From Euryodendron excelsum (Eukaryota; Streptophyta; Magnoliopsida; Ericales; Pentaphylacaceae), in assembly GCA_033060915.1 (NCBI GenBank), contig CM065392.1, positions 17,420,001 to 17,484,000 on the forward strand: 64,000 nucleotides of DNA. The letters are read 5' to 3'. Position numbers and translations under genes: made by a program. Below, piece by piece: positions 48,328-58,800 of the stretch (positions are counted from its first letter, which is position 1; the number at the start of each line of letters is the position of its first letter). Under the pieces are notes generated by a model. That model worked only from the letters and a program-made list of their open reading frames with translations, was not told where the DNA came from and did not search any database.

Positions 48328-48740
48328 AAGGACGAGGTACGGTGATGATCTTAGAATATCTTCCCTACACGTAACCAACCTTTAAACCTAGATCACTGTT
48401 TTCAAAGACCAAAATGGAGTTATTTTCATAAAAGAGCTTAAATATTTTCAAAGGTTGCCAAACAACCTGTTTTCTAAAAAACTCTCTCAAAGAAGTTTTC
48501 AAAACTTTTTTCAAAAACCCTAAGTTTAATCTTTGGATTGCTTCGTTTTAAGTGACCTTACTCACCTTAATCAAGTTAGGTGGTGACTCTTAATCTTTTC
48601 CAAAAGCCCTTAATCAAATCGATTTCTAATTCAAACCTAGTCGCACTCGTTCTTCTAGGAGGAAGAGTTCTAACGAGAGAGTACCCTGTTTTTTTTGTTT
48701 ATGTGTATATTCCTCGAGTGCAAAAAATTAGGGCACAACA
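48328..48740 (+). mobile_element. LTR E, 3' end
   Basis: Sense U5 end of a family LTR, starting inside the motif GTACCGCAAGG (here ACCACAAGG) and ending GGGCACAACA, the decayed form of GGGCGCGACA. No PBS follows; the next base begins the reverse transcriptase fragment, so E is either a solo LTR or the 3' LTR of an element to the left. Confidence 0.85.
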
Positions 48741-49183
48741 ATCAACTTGAGTTCTGGTTACCACAAGTTATGGGTTAGGGAGGAGGACATCTCCAAGACG
48801 GTTTCTTGCACATGATATGGACATTATGAGTTTATAGTAATGTCAATTGGGCTGGCAAATGCACTGAAAAATTTTATAGCTTTGATGAATCAGATTTTTC
48901 ACAAGTAGTTGGATCAGTTCATGGTTGTGTTTGTGGATGATGTTTTGGTATACTCACCTTCAGAGGAGGAGCACTTTCACATTGTTTTGTAGACTTTACG
49001 AGAGCATAAGTTGTCTGATAAGTTTGAGAATTGTGAGTTTTGGCCAGTAGAAATGAGATTCTTTAGCTACATGGTATCAGGTGTGGGAGTATCTATTGAT
49101 CCATTTGAGATTGACTCAGTTACGAGTGGGAGAGACAACGAACTGTGTTTGAAATTTGGAGCTTCTTGCGCTTGGCAGGTTAC
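48741..49183 (+). pseudogene. Chromovirus-type reverse transcriptase fragment
   Basis: Translation gives a Ty3/gypsy reverse transcriptase core: INLSSGYHKLWVREEDISKT, then YGHYEF, then VVFVDDVLVYS with the catalytic DD (near 48935), then the region usually read as KCEFW (NCEFW here), then a VSG-type segment. Stops are at about 48813 (TGA), 48906 (TAG) and 48990 (TAG), and a 1-bp deletion near 49127-49130 moves the LAGY motif into another frame. The wording fits the Tekay/Del-like chromoviruses rather than Ogre/Tat. It is the oldest layer seen: LTR E cuts it on the left and element J on the right, within the GGTTAC of LAGY. Confidence 0.85.
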
Positions 49184-50767
49184 TGTAAGCACCCCATTTT
49201 TAACCGCTCGGCAGTCTACACTCCGTCCAGACTTGTTTTCAAGTCATTGTGGATATATTCCAATCGAAACCGATCCTCTAGGTCTAAATTCCGTCTTTCC
49301 ATCGCTTCGCGGGCCTGTTAGGCCCAAATAGAGGTAAAATGACCAAAATGCCCTTAAGGGCATTGTCCTTTCTTATTCCAATTCCAATCCCTCTCTCGAG
49401 ACAGTTTATTTCTCGAGACGATCCGAGTAGCAAAACTACTCACAAAGCCGTTAGAGTGGCGGAAACACTCATAAAACCGTTAGAGTAGCGAAAGTACTCA
49501 CAAAACCGTTAGAGTGGCAGAAACACTCACAATCCAGGCACGTCTCTTCGGAGATGGTAAGACCCCTTTCTCGAGACGGTCCGAGTAGCAAAACTACTCA
49601 CAAAACCGTTAGAGTAGCGGAAATACTCACAGAGCCGTTAGAGTAGCGGAAATACTCAAGAGTAGCGGAAATACTCACAGAGCCGTTAGAGTAGCGGAAA
49701 TACTCAATCCCATCCGAGTAGCGGAAATACTCACAAATCATCAACCCCGTCCGAGTAACGAAAATACTCACAAATCATCAACCCCGTCCGAGTAGCGGAA
49801 ATACTCATACCGTTAGAGTGGTGGAAACACTCAAAACCTAGGTCAACACCCGTGTCCGTTAGCTCACTCCGGTGAAAAATGACCAAATTACCCTTTGGAC
49901 CTTTTCCGGTCAAGATGACCATTTTGCCCCTAGGCATCCGGATGCCCCCGGAACCACACCAGCTCTGCGTATCAAACCGGTAATGTCCCGAGAATACTTT
50001 TTATAGTATTCTCAACCTTCCTTTACCTTTCCGGACCATTCCGAGTCAGTTCCAGCCAACCCGGTACAAAATGACCGTTTTGCCCCTAGAGGGCCGGTCT
50101 CCTTCTTCGACCACACCGGCTCTGGGTATCAAACCGGTAATGTCCCGAGAATACTTTTTATAGTGTTCTCAACCTTCCTTTACCTTTCCGGATCATTCCG
50201 AGTCAGTTCCGGCAAACCCGGTACAAAATGACCGTTTTGCCCCTGGTGGGCCGGTCTCCATTTCCGACCACGCCGGCCCTGGGAATCAAACCGGCAACCT
50301 CTGGAAACATTCTAAATAATGTTTCCAGATCCCAAGTCTTTTCCCGGGACAATCCGAGTTTGCCTCGGCAGTTTTCCGGTCTGATTGACCGTTTTGCCCC
50401 TAAAGGCCCGGTCAACCTTTCTGACCCACCTTATCTTCATTTTTCAAGTCAAATACCTCCAGGACACTGTTCTAAGTGTTCCTGCTCCTTTCCAGCCTTC
50501 CGGGTCATTCCCGACTCCTTCAAATCATTCCCGGACTTTCCGAAGTCACTCCTAGTGAAGCCAGGCTAAAATTTACATGGTAGTCACTAGTACAGGCGCC
50601 CAAATCTAGTCAAAGATACGTTGCTTGCCGACCTTAATTGTTTCCTAAATGGCTGGCACCACTAGTAGTGGCGCCAAGCCAAAAAATGGTCTGGCGCCAC
50701 TACTAGTGGCGCCAGTGTATAATTTAGCCTGGCGCCATTGCAATAGGCGCCAGATTTGTCCTCCCTC

Positions 50768-50775
50768 TATAAATA
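50768..50775 (+). promoter_or_regulatory. TATA box of LTR I
   Basis: TATAAATA in CTCTATAAATACAGAGCC. The transcript would start roughly 30 bp downstream, near the conserved CGTTCAACGTGAAAGGGG, leaving about 3.3 kb of R plus U5. Confidence 0.8.
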
Positions 50776-50858
50776 CAGAGCCTCGTTCAACGTGAAAGGG
50801 GTCTACAAACTTAACCTAAGAATCCTATATTTCGATATACAGAGCTCGAGCACCTCCT

Positions 50859-50913
50859 AAACCCTAGCCTCCCTAGGTTTTCCCAAACCCTAGCCACTAT
50901 ACACAAACCCTAG
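50859..50913 (+). promoter_or_regulatory. Three telo-box-like motifs downstream of the LTR TATA box
   Basis: AAACCCTAG at 50859, 50885 and 50905. Telo-box-like AAACCCTA sites often lie in 5' regions of plant genes expressed in dividing cells. The cluster is kept in all well-preserved copies (for example about 30600-30660, and the reverse near 27415-27470). Confidence 0.45.
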
Positions 50914-51159
50914 CCTCCTATACATTCATACACTCCCCCATACACTCATACACTAACCTTCAACCACTCTCTGAAGACTTGAAGAGCAGCCATCCAGAGC
51001 TTGAAGGCAATCCTTGAAGACTGAAGGTGAAGATCAAGACCGAAGACCGAAGATCGAAGACTGCACGGCGCGCAAAATAAACAAGAAACAAGGTAGGCTT
51101 TCTCTTTAATTTCCGCATTCCCCCCTCTCTCTTCTCTTTCCAACCCACTTGGGTTTTCT

Positions 51160-51400
51160 CTATTTTAATCCCCCATCTCTTTCCCGCCCTTTCTTTGCAT
51201 GCTTGAAACAAGAGGATTCCCGGTCCATGTGTAGGATTGGACTATTGGAGAGTCACCGTGTCGGGGGCTTTCTTCTAGTCTAACCAAAGACCACGTGGGT
51301 CCGGCCCCCTTGATTATGTGGTGAAGCCTTAACCTTGTATGTTCAGGACCCCAAATTGCATTGTGCATATCATAGTCTTGCATCTTCCAAAAACCGTTTT
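51160..51400 (+). ncRNA. Conserved R/U5 block of the family LTR, possible structured RNA element
   Basis: This stretch (GCATGCTTGAAACAAG, then a block with TCGGGGGCTTTC, CCACGTGG and GGCCCCCTTG, to TTGCATCTTCC) is far better conserved between LTRs than its low-complexity surroundings. GGGGGC and GCCCCC in it can pair. A packaging, dimer or internal regulatory element is possible; no such element can be named from sequence. Confidence 0.35.
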
Positions 51401-53230
51401 CAAAGTTGTTTTTCAAAATGTTTTTAAACTTGTTTTCAAAATTACATCAAAATCTCTTTTTTAAAAACTTGTTTTCAAAACCACAATTCTATGGTGATTC
51501 TAGCCTTTCCATGGCTAGGGTTGCTTTAGGAAAGTGTTATATTAAAAGTGGCCTTTTGGTCTATATTTTCAAACCTTGTTTTCAAAACCACTTTCCTACA
51601 GTGGTTCTAGTCCTCTTATGGCTAGGATTGCTTTAGGAAAGTGAGATGTTTTTAATCCTTCTAAACTCTCCCTCTCTTTAAAAATCTCTTCCTAAAAATC
51701 TCTTTTTCAACATACTTTCCTAAAACTTTCCTCTTCAAAATTATTTTCAAAAACTCCTTCCAGAATCTATTTTTCAAAACTCCCTTTTTCAACTCCTTTC
51801 CAAAATCCTCTCCCCAAAATCCACTTTCTAAAAACGCTCCCTAAAAATCTTTCCAAAAACTCTCTTTTCCAAAATCTCCCTTCTAGAAATTTCCCCCTAG
51901 GATCTACCTTCCAAAATCTACGTTTCCAAAAATACACTTTCCAAAACTCATTCTCTTTAAAATCTCTTTCCAAAAACTCTCACTTCAAATTCACTTTCCA
52001 AAAACTCTCCTCTAGGATTTTCTTTCCTAAAACTTGTTTCCAAAAACGCGTTTTCCAAAAAAAAACTCTTTCCTTAGAGCCCAAGTCAAGCCTTAGAAAT
52101 CACGATTAGGAAACCCTAATTTTCTTTCAAAAAACATGATTTTCAAACTTTGCCCCAAACCTAGGTTTCTAAAACCTCCTGTTTTCTACATTCAAACCAT
52201 ACACGTTTCCAAAACCTCTTTTCTACGTTAAAATTCCATACCTTCAAATCTAGGGTTTCTAGAATCTCCCTTTCCAAATCCTTGCCAAATTAAATCTCTC
52301 CGTTTAGGAAACCAAATCCAATCCTCCGTTTTTGGAAACAAAATCAAACCTTTGCTTTTAGAAACCAAATCCAATCCCTTCCTAATCCAAACCTTTCTTA
52401 ATTCAATTCCGTCCTAAACCATAAGTTTCCTAAACCTAAATTTTAAATCTTTCCTTAAATTTCAAAATCCAACTCTTTCTTAATTCAAATCCTTCCTAAA
52501 CTTCCATTTTCCTAAATCTTAAGTTTCCTAAACTTGAACATAAAACTCTTTCCTAAGTTTTAAAACACAACTTTCAAATCTTTCCTAATTCAACCCTTTC
52601 CTAATTCTACCCCTTTCCAAAATCTTTTTCAAATCCAAACTTTTAAATCTTTCCTAAACTCAAACCTTTCCTAATCTCAAGATTTTCTAGAATTCTAAAA
52701 CTTTCTAAATCTTAAACTTTCTAAATTTCAAATCTTTCCAAATTCTAAACTTTCCAAAACTTCAAAATCTTTTCAAATCTAAGACTTTTCTAAACTCAAA
52801 ACTTTCTTAATTTAAGACTTTCTTAAGTTGAAACTTTCTTAATTCAAACATTTCCTAAATTGAAAACTTTCCTTATTCAAAACTTTCCAATTTTCAAAAC
52901 TTTCCTAAACCTAAAACTTTCCAAAAAATGAAGATTTCCTAATTCGAAACTTTCCTAAATCAAACCTTTCCTAATTCAAACATTTCCTAAATCCAATCTT
53001 TCCTAATCTCTTAAACCTTCCAAGTCAAGTTAAATCTTTCCTAAGTCTCTTCTCTTTCCTAAGTCTAGGTTTCCTAAACCTTCTCTTTTTCAAAACAAGT
53101 CCAAATCAATCTTTCCAAATCAAAGTCCAACCCTCTCAATTTCAATTTCCAATCTCCTTTTCCAATCTCAAATCAAATCCAATTTTCAATTCAATCTCTT
53201 TCTTTCAATCCAATCTTTCTCTTCAAATCA
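51400..53230 (+). repeat. G-poor low-complexity stretch of LTR I
   Basis: About 1.8 kb of degenerate short units such as TTTCCTAAATTCAAAACTTT, with a loose period near 18-20 bp. The sense strand is almost free of G. Every complete LTR has this stretch at the same place. The many short open frames in it are meaningless. Confidence 0.85.
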
Positions 53231-53593
53231 ATCTCTTTTCAATCGGACTCCAGTCCGAACTACGACTGACCTAATTTCCCCAAAGGGATACGTAGGCAAC
53301 CTTCATAGGTGCGGTCACAATATTTTTCAAACTTTCAATTCCACCCCCATGGGTGCGGTTTCAAAATTCTTTTCAAATCTCAAATTCCAATCTATTTTCA
53401 AAATTCCAATTTCAAAATTTTTATTTTCAAATTCCTATTTCCAAATTTTCAAACTTTTCAAATTCAATTCCATCTCTTCAAATCTATTTTCAAATCAAAG
53501 CAATTTCTTTTTTTTTAAATCTATTTTTCAATTCTTTTCTATTGCTTGCATATCATGCATCATGCTAAATTAGTTTTCAAACATTGTTTTTCT

Positions 53594-53650
53594 AAAGTGA
53601 ATAGGGTTGAACTATAGTTAGTCGAAGACTCTCATAGGTGAATCTAGGGT
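53594..53650 (+). repeat. U5 arm of the U5-leader inverted repeat, element J
   Basis: Reverse-complement match to 54152-54203; the 501 nt between the arms contain the LTR end and the PBS. Confidence 0.78.
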
Positions 53651-53934
53651 AGATTGACATGTAGGTACCGAAAGGGGGGGGTAGGGTGATAGCTTAGTGC
53701 GTCTTCCCTACACGTAACCAACCTCCGAGCTTAGAATCACTGTTTTCAAAGACCAAAAGGAGTTATTTTTCAAAAAGGGGCTAAATGTTTTCCAAAGGTT
53801 GCCAAACAACTCTGTTTTCCTAAAAAACCCTCTCTTGAGGAGATATTTTCAAAAAAACGTTTTCAAAACCCTAAGTGTAGTCTTCGGATTACTCTTAGTT
53901 TTTAGGTGACCTAACTCACCTTAATCAAGTTAGG

Positions 53935-53944
53935 TGGCGACTCC
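53935..53944 (+). other. PBS-like decamer inside U5
   Basis: TGGCGACTCC is identical to the first ten bases of the PBS and lies 153 nt upstream of it. Element A has it at the same distance (24110-24119), and G, H and K keep it exactly; B, C and E have one or two changes. Confidence 0.7.
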
Positions 53945-54097
53945 GAACCTTTTTCAAAAGCCCTTTATTCAAATTAATTTTCAATTCAAACCTAGTCGCA
54001 CTCATTCTTCTAGGAGGGTGAGTTCTAACGAGAGAGTACAACATTTTTCCCGCTTGGGTGAGTATTCCTCGAGTGCGAAAAATCTGGGCGCGACAGC

Positions 54098-54115
54098 TGG
54101 CGACTCCACTGGGGA
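54098..54115 (+). other. Primer-binding site of element J (tRNA-Arg type)
   Basis: TGGCGACTCCACTGGGGA, 2 nt after the LTR end. It differs from the element A site by one transition. Confidence 0.93.
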
Positions 54116-54151
54116 ACACTTAGAGGGTTAGGCCGTTAGTCATGTCTCTTT

Positions 54152-54203
54152 ACCCTTTACCCATGTAGAGTCTTCAATTAACTTGGTTCAATCCTATTCA
54201 CTT
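54152..54203 (+). repeat. Leader arm of the U5-leader inverted repeat, element J
   Basis: CCATGTAGAGTCTTCAATTA and its flanks pair with 53594-53650. Confidence 0.78.
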
Positions 54204-55328
54204 CAAATTTTCAAAATTGTTTTCAAAAAACATGCATCTACTCATATTATCTTGTATTATGTTTGTCATCCACATACTGACACTTGCACCTTTGTTTTGT
54301 AGGTGCGCTTTATGTTTAAATTTTATTAATTGCTTTGCATGAATGTGATGTACAGGATGAATGGGAGTTGTTGGGCCCTTTCCTCCACTTTTAAAAATCA
54401 CACACACACTGCATGTGCACTCGCATTCTGCATATTTGCATACCCTGATATGTCCTTTCTAGTTAGAAAGTGGGAACGGTATATTGGTTGTGGGCAAGAT
54501 GCTGTGTCAGTTTCTTCGCCTACGGCCTCTTGATGGTTCCCCTGCTTGGATCACCAACCGATCATGGCACCACCTCGGGGAGTGGGCCTAGGTTTGAAGA
54601 TCCGAGGACCGAGCCTTATTAGGACGCATTAGTCAACCCTCAACCTCATACTCATATAGACACCATGCATAGCCGAACCTCTGCCGGATTTAGGACACGA
54701 GCACCGTTTTCAAAATCACGGAGGAAAGGGCGACTGCTCTTACTTTCATTAATACCTGCTGTTATAATGCCTGTCTAACTGTTCATGCATGCATGTTTAC
54801 TTTAGCTTGTACTTTCTCTCCTTATACTTTTTGCATATTCATGTTCATGCATTCAATATCCCATGTCCAGACAAGAGTTCCAAGTAACTCAAGTCACTGC
54901 ATTCTCATGCATATGATCAACCCATTGAGAGTGACACCAACGTCACTCTCCCTTACATTAAACCTACCCAAACCCTAAGGCTTCCCGCATAACCCTAAGG
55001 ACTCATTGCATGCATCCCAATCCATTTCATAAGAGGGGCCCAATCCCTCTATGCTCACGGAGATAGGGTTGCCAAGAAGACAAGGGGCAATCAATCAACA
55101 AGGTCTCTCAACGACCTCCTCGACATCAAATCCAAGGAAGGCGAATCCGAAGACTCAAGAGTAGTTTAGGTTTTCCCTTTTGTAAAATTAGATAGGTGGA
55201 AGTCCAAAGGAAAATGTTCCCCCTCCCCCTATTAAAATGTATTTCAATTCTTTTGTATCTTAAACCCAAAATTTAATGTACTTCTTTATGAATGAATGCA
55301 TGAATGACTGAAGTTTCCTACCTGACAG

Positions 55329-55489
55329 GTAAGGTATCTGCATACAGGGGCAAATCCCCTATCTCCAAAAAGTGAGCTAATACATCATAACTACTTTCCC
55401 TCTTTAAGAGGGATACCCTAGGACATGCATTGCATAGATTTCTCTAGGAATCAAACTCTAATTTGTAACTGTTGTCGTCATTGTTATAG
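55329..55489 (+). other. Possible leader intron of element J
   Basis: CAG|GTAAGG donor at 55329 and TTGTTATAG acceptor ending at 55489 enclose 161 nt. The ATG of the following ORF is 3 nt after the acceptor. The homologous place in element A has equivalent sites. Confidence 0.45.
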
Positions 55490-55492
55490 GTA

Positions 55493-55872
55493 ATGAATAC
55501 TAGTCCAACTTCCTCTATAATAGCGAAGGCCATGGGTTACAAGCTTCAGGAAAACATATCATTGGGAAGCGGGAATGCAAGCGAGGACCCCCTATGCAAC
55601 ACACTTACCACAATCTCAGAAGGGACAATTCCTGCCTTAAAGGAGCCCGAATACCAAAATCCTTCCGTCCTAACCGCGCAATCTTATCTCCCTGGCATGG
55701 ACTTAACCATAGGAGCCTTACTAGACCCTTCCCCTCATCCTCTTATCCTTAATACGTTGTTCGAACCTTAACCCATGATCGCTATGGCTCGACCTGAACC
55801 TCAAACCAATAACCAAGGAAACACACGACCTAAATTGCCTTTAGTCTTGCCACAGAAGCCAAATGTGCCCAC
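55493..55872 (+). pseudogene. N-terminal ORF fragment of element J, unknown product, one stop, split by K/L
   Basis: From ATG 55493 a frame of 92 codons runs to TAA at 55769-55771. The same frame then stays open (MIAMARPEPQTNNQGNTRPK) to the K/L insertion at 55873, and would continue in phase into the protease region at 63165. I do not recognise the first 92 residues: they have no gag core, coiled coil or zinc knuckle. The later proline/glutamine-rich part resembles the linker between gag and protease in this lineage. It may be the remains of gag after a large internal deletion, or a replaced N-terminus. Confidence 0.5.
55868..55872. repeat. Target-site duplication of the K/L insertion (CCCAC)
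   Basis: CCCAC at 55868-55872 is repeated at 63165-63169, the outer ends of the double LTR and not the K/L junction. Confidence 0.88.
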
Positions 55873-58800
55873 TGTCGCGCCCAGATTTTTCGCACTCGAG
55901 GAATACTCACCCAAGCGGGAAAAATGCTGTACTCTCTCGTTAGAACTCACCCTCCTAAAAGCATGAGTGTGACTAGGTTTGAATTGAAAACAGGTTTGAA
56001 TAAAGGGCTTTTGAAAAAGATTCGGAGTCGCCACCTAACTTGATTAAGGTGAGTTAGGTCACCTAAAAACTAAGCATAATCCGAAGACTACACTTAGGGT
56101 TTTGGAAAAACGATTTTGAAAATATCTCCTCAAGAGAGGGTTTTTTACGAAAAATAGGTTGTTTGGCAACCTTTGGAAAACATTTAGCCCTTTTTAGAAA
56201 AAAAAAAAATAACTCCGTTTGGTCTTTCGAAAACAGTGATCTAGGTTCGGAGGTTGGTTACGTGTAGGGAAGACGCACTAAGCTATCATCCTACCCTGCC
56301 CTTTCGGTACCTACATGTCAATCTACTTTAGATTCACCTATGAGAGTCTTTAATTAACATATGTTCAAGCCTATTCACTTTGAAAAACAATGTTTAAAAT
56401 AAATATGATGCATGAGATGCAAGTGCAAGATAAGATAATTAAAAAAAAAATAGATTTGGAAAGAAATTGATTTGATTTGAAAAAGATTTGAAGTGATAGA
56501 ATTGAAATTGGAAAGTTCGAAAATTTGGAAATAGGGATTTGAAAATAAAAAAAAAAAGTTGAAATTGGAATTTTAGATTTGAAAAGATTTTGAAAACCAC
56601 ACCCATGAGGATGGAATTGAAAGTTTGAAAAGTGTTGTGACCGCACCTATGAAGGTTGCCTACGTATCCCTTTGGGGGAATCAGGTCAGTCGTAGTTCGG
56701 ACAAGAGTCTGATTGAAAATAAATTGATTTGAAGAGAGAGATTGGATTGGAAATTGAATTGGAAGTTTTGAAAAGATTTGATTTTTTTTAGGAAACCTAG
56801 ACTTAGGAAAGAGAAGGGACTTAGGAAAGATTTGACTTGGAAGAGTTTTAGGAAAGATTGGATTTAGGAAATGTTTAAATTAGGAAAGGTCCGATTTAGG
56901 AAAGTTTCGAATTAGGAAAGTTTTATTTTTGGAAAGTTCGAATTAGGAAAGTTTTGAATTAAGAAAGTTTCAACTTAGGAAAGTTTTCGAAATAGGAAAG
57001 GTCTTTAAATTAGGAAAGTTTCGAATTTAGAAATGTTTTGAAAAAGGGAAGTTTTGAAAATAAGAAAGTTTCGTTTTAGGAAAGGTTTGAAAAAGGAAAG
57101 TTTTCAATTTAGGAAACGTTTGAATTAAGAAAGTTTCAACTTTAGAAAGTCTTAAATTAAGAAAGTTTTGAGTTTAGAAAAGTCTTAGATTTGAAAAGAT
57201 TTGAAGTTTAAGAGAGTTTAGAATTTAGAAAGTTTTAGGTTTAGAAAGATTCAACTTAAGAAAGTTTCAAATTTAGAAAGTTTTGAATTTAGGAAGCTTA
57301 GAATTTTAGAAAGATTTGAAATTTGGAAAGTTTAGGATTTAGAAAGTTTTAGAGTTTAGAAAGATTTAAGATTTTAGAAAATTTTAGAGTTTTAGAAAAT
57401 CTTGAAAATTAAGAAAGGTTTGAGTTTAGGAAAAGTTTGAAAACTTGAACTTGGAGAGTTAAGATTTGGAAAAGGGGGGTTAAATTAGGAAAGGGTTGAA
57501 TTAGGAAAGATTTGAAGATTGAGTTTTAAAGTTTAGGAAAGATTTTTATGTTCAAGTTTTGGAAACTTAAGATTTAGGAAAGTAGAGGTTTAGGAAAGAT
57601 TTGAATTTTGAAATTTAAGGAAAGATTTAAAGTTTAAGTTTAGGAAACTTATGGTTTAGGAAGGAATTGAATTAAGAAAGGTTTGGGTTAGGAAAGGATT
57701 GGATTTGGTTTCTAAAAACAAGGGTTTGATTTTGTTTCCAAAAACGGAGGATAGGATATAGTTTCCTAAATAGGGAGATTGGATTTGGTTTCCTAAAGGG
57801 AAGATAGGAGTTGGAAAAGATTTGGAAAGGGAGATTCTAGAAACCCTAGATTTGGAAAATTCTAGTCTCGATGTAGAAAATAGGTTTTGAAAACAAGGAT
57901 AGTTTTGATATAGAAAACAAAAGATTTTGGAAACCTAGGTTTAGGGCAAAGTTTGAAAATCATGTTTTTGGAAAGAAAACTAGGGTTTCCTAATTGTGAG
58001 TTCTAGGGCTTGACTTGGACTCTAAGGAAAAGGAATTTTTAGAAAGTGCATTTTTGGAAACGAAGGTTTTGGAAGGAAAACCTAGAGGGAAATTTCTAGA
58101 AGGAAGATTTTAGAAAAAAGAGTTTTTGGAAAGATTTTTAGGAGAGATTTTTTTTTTAAGAAAGTGAATCTAGGAAGTGATTTTAGAAAGTGAATTTTGA
58201 GGAAAAGGTTTTGGAGAGGAGTTGAAAAAGAGAGTTTTGAAAAAAAAATAGATTTTGGAATGGAGTTTTTGAAAAACAATTTTGAAGAGGGGAGTTTTAG
58301 GAAAGTATGTTGAAAAAGATATTTTTAGGAAGAGATTTTTAAAGAGAGGGAGAGTTTAGAAGGATTAAAAACATCTCACTTTCCTAAAGCAATCCTAGCC
58401 ATAAGAGGACTAGAACCACTTTAGGAAAGTGGTTTTGAAAACAAGGTTTGAAAATATAGACCAGAAGGTCACTTTTTATATAACACTTTCCTAAAGCAAT
58501 CCCAGCCATGGAAAGGCTAGAATCACCCTAGGATTGTGATTTTGAAAACATGTTTTTGAAAAAGAGCTTTTGATGCAATTTTGAAAACAAGTTTGGAAAC
58601 GATTTTTGAAAACAACTTTTTGAAAACGAATTTTGGAAGATGCAAGACTATGATATGCACAATGCAATTCAGGGTCGTGAACATACAAGGTTAAGGCTTC
58701 ACCACATAATCAAGGGGGCCGGACCCACGTGGTCTTTGGTTAGACTAGAAGAAAGCCCCCGACACGGTGACTCTCTCATAGTCCAATCCTACACATGGAC

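Larger units (their letters stand above)
49184..54095 (+). mobile_element. 5' LTR of element J (LTR I)
   Basis: 4912 bp from TGTAAGCACC to GGGCGCGACA, sense orientation, followed by a PBS. U3: 75-80-bp remnants about 49390-49440 and 49545-49580, 30-bp array 49425-49830, 145-bp repeats about 49960-50330, GGCGCC palindromes 50651-50755, TATAAATA 50768-50775. R/U5: telo-box-like motifs 50859-50913, conserved block with CCACGTGG (51291-51298), G-poor stretch about 51390-53230, PBS-like decamer 53935-53944, conserved terminus. Confidence 0.95.
54116..55492 (+). other. 5' leader of element J
   Basis: About 1.4 kb of non-coding leader, homologous to the leader of element A. It contains an inverted-repeat arm (54152-54203) and a possible intron (55329-55489). 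The stretch 54330-54980 can be read as short open frames, but the homologous frames in element A differ, so no gene is called. Confidence 0.8.

Noticed and set aside
50228..50569. Sense open frame of about 113 codons (MTVLPLVGRS start), recurring in most U3 regions
   Set aside because: It lies in the 145-bp tandem repeats of U3, upstream of the TATA box, and its length varies with repeat number.
54330..54978. Short + strand open frames in the leader of element J as a possible extra ORF upstream of gag
   Set aside because: The homologous leader of element A has different frame breaks, and the frames are only 61-67 codons long.
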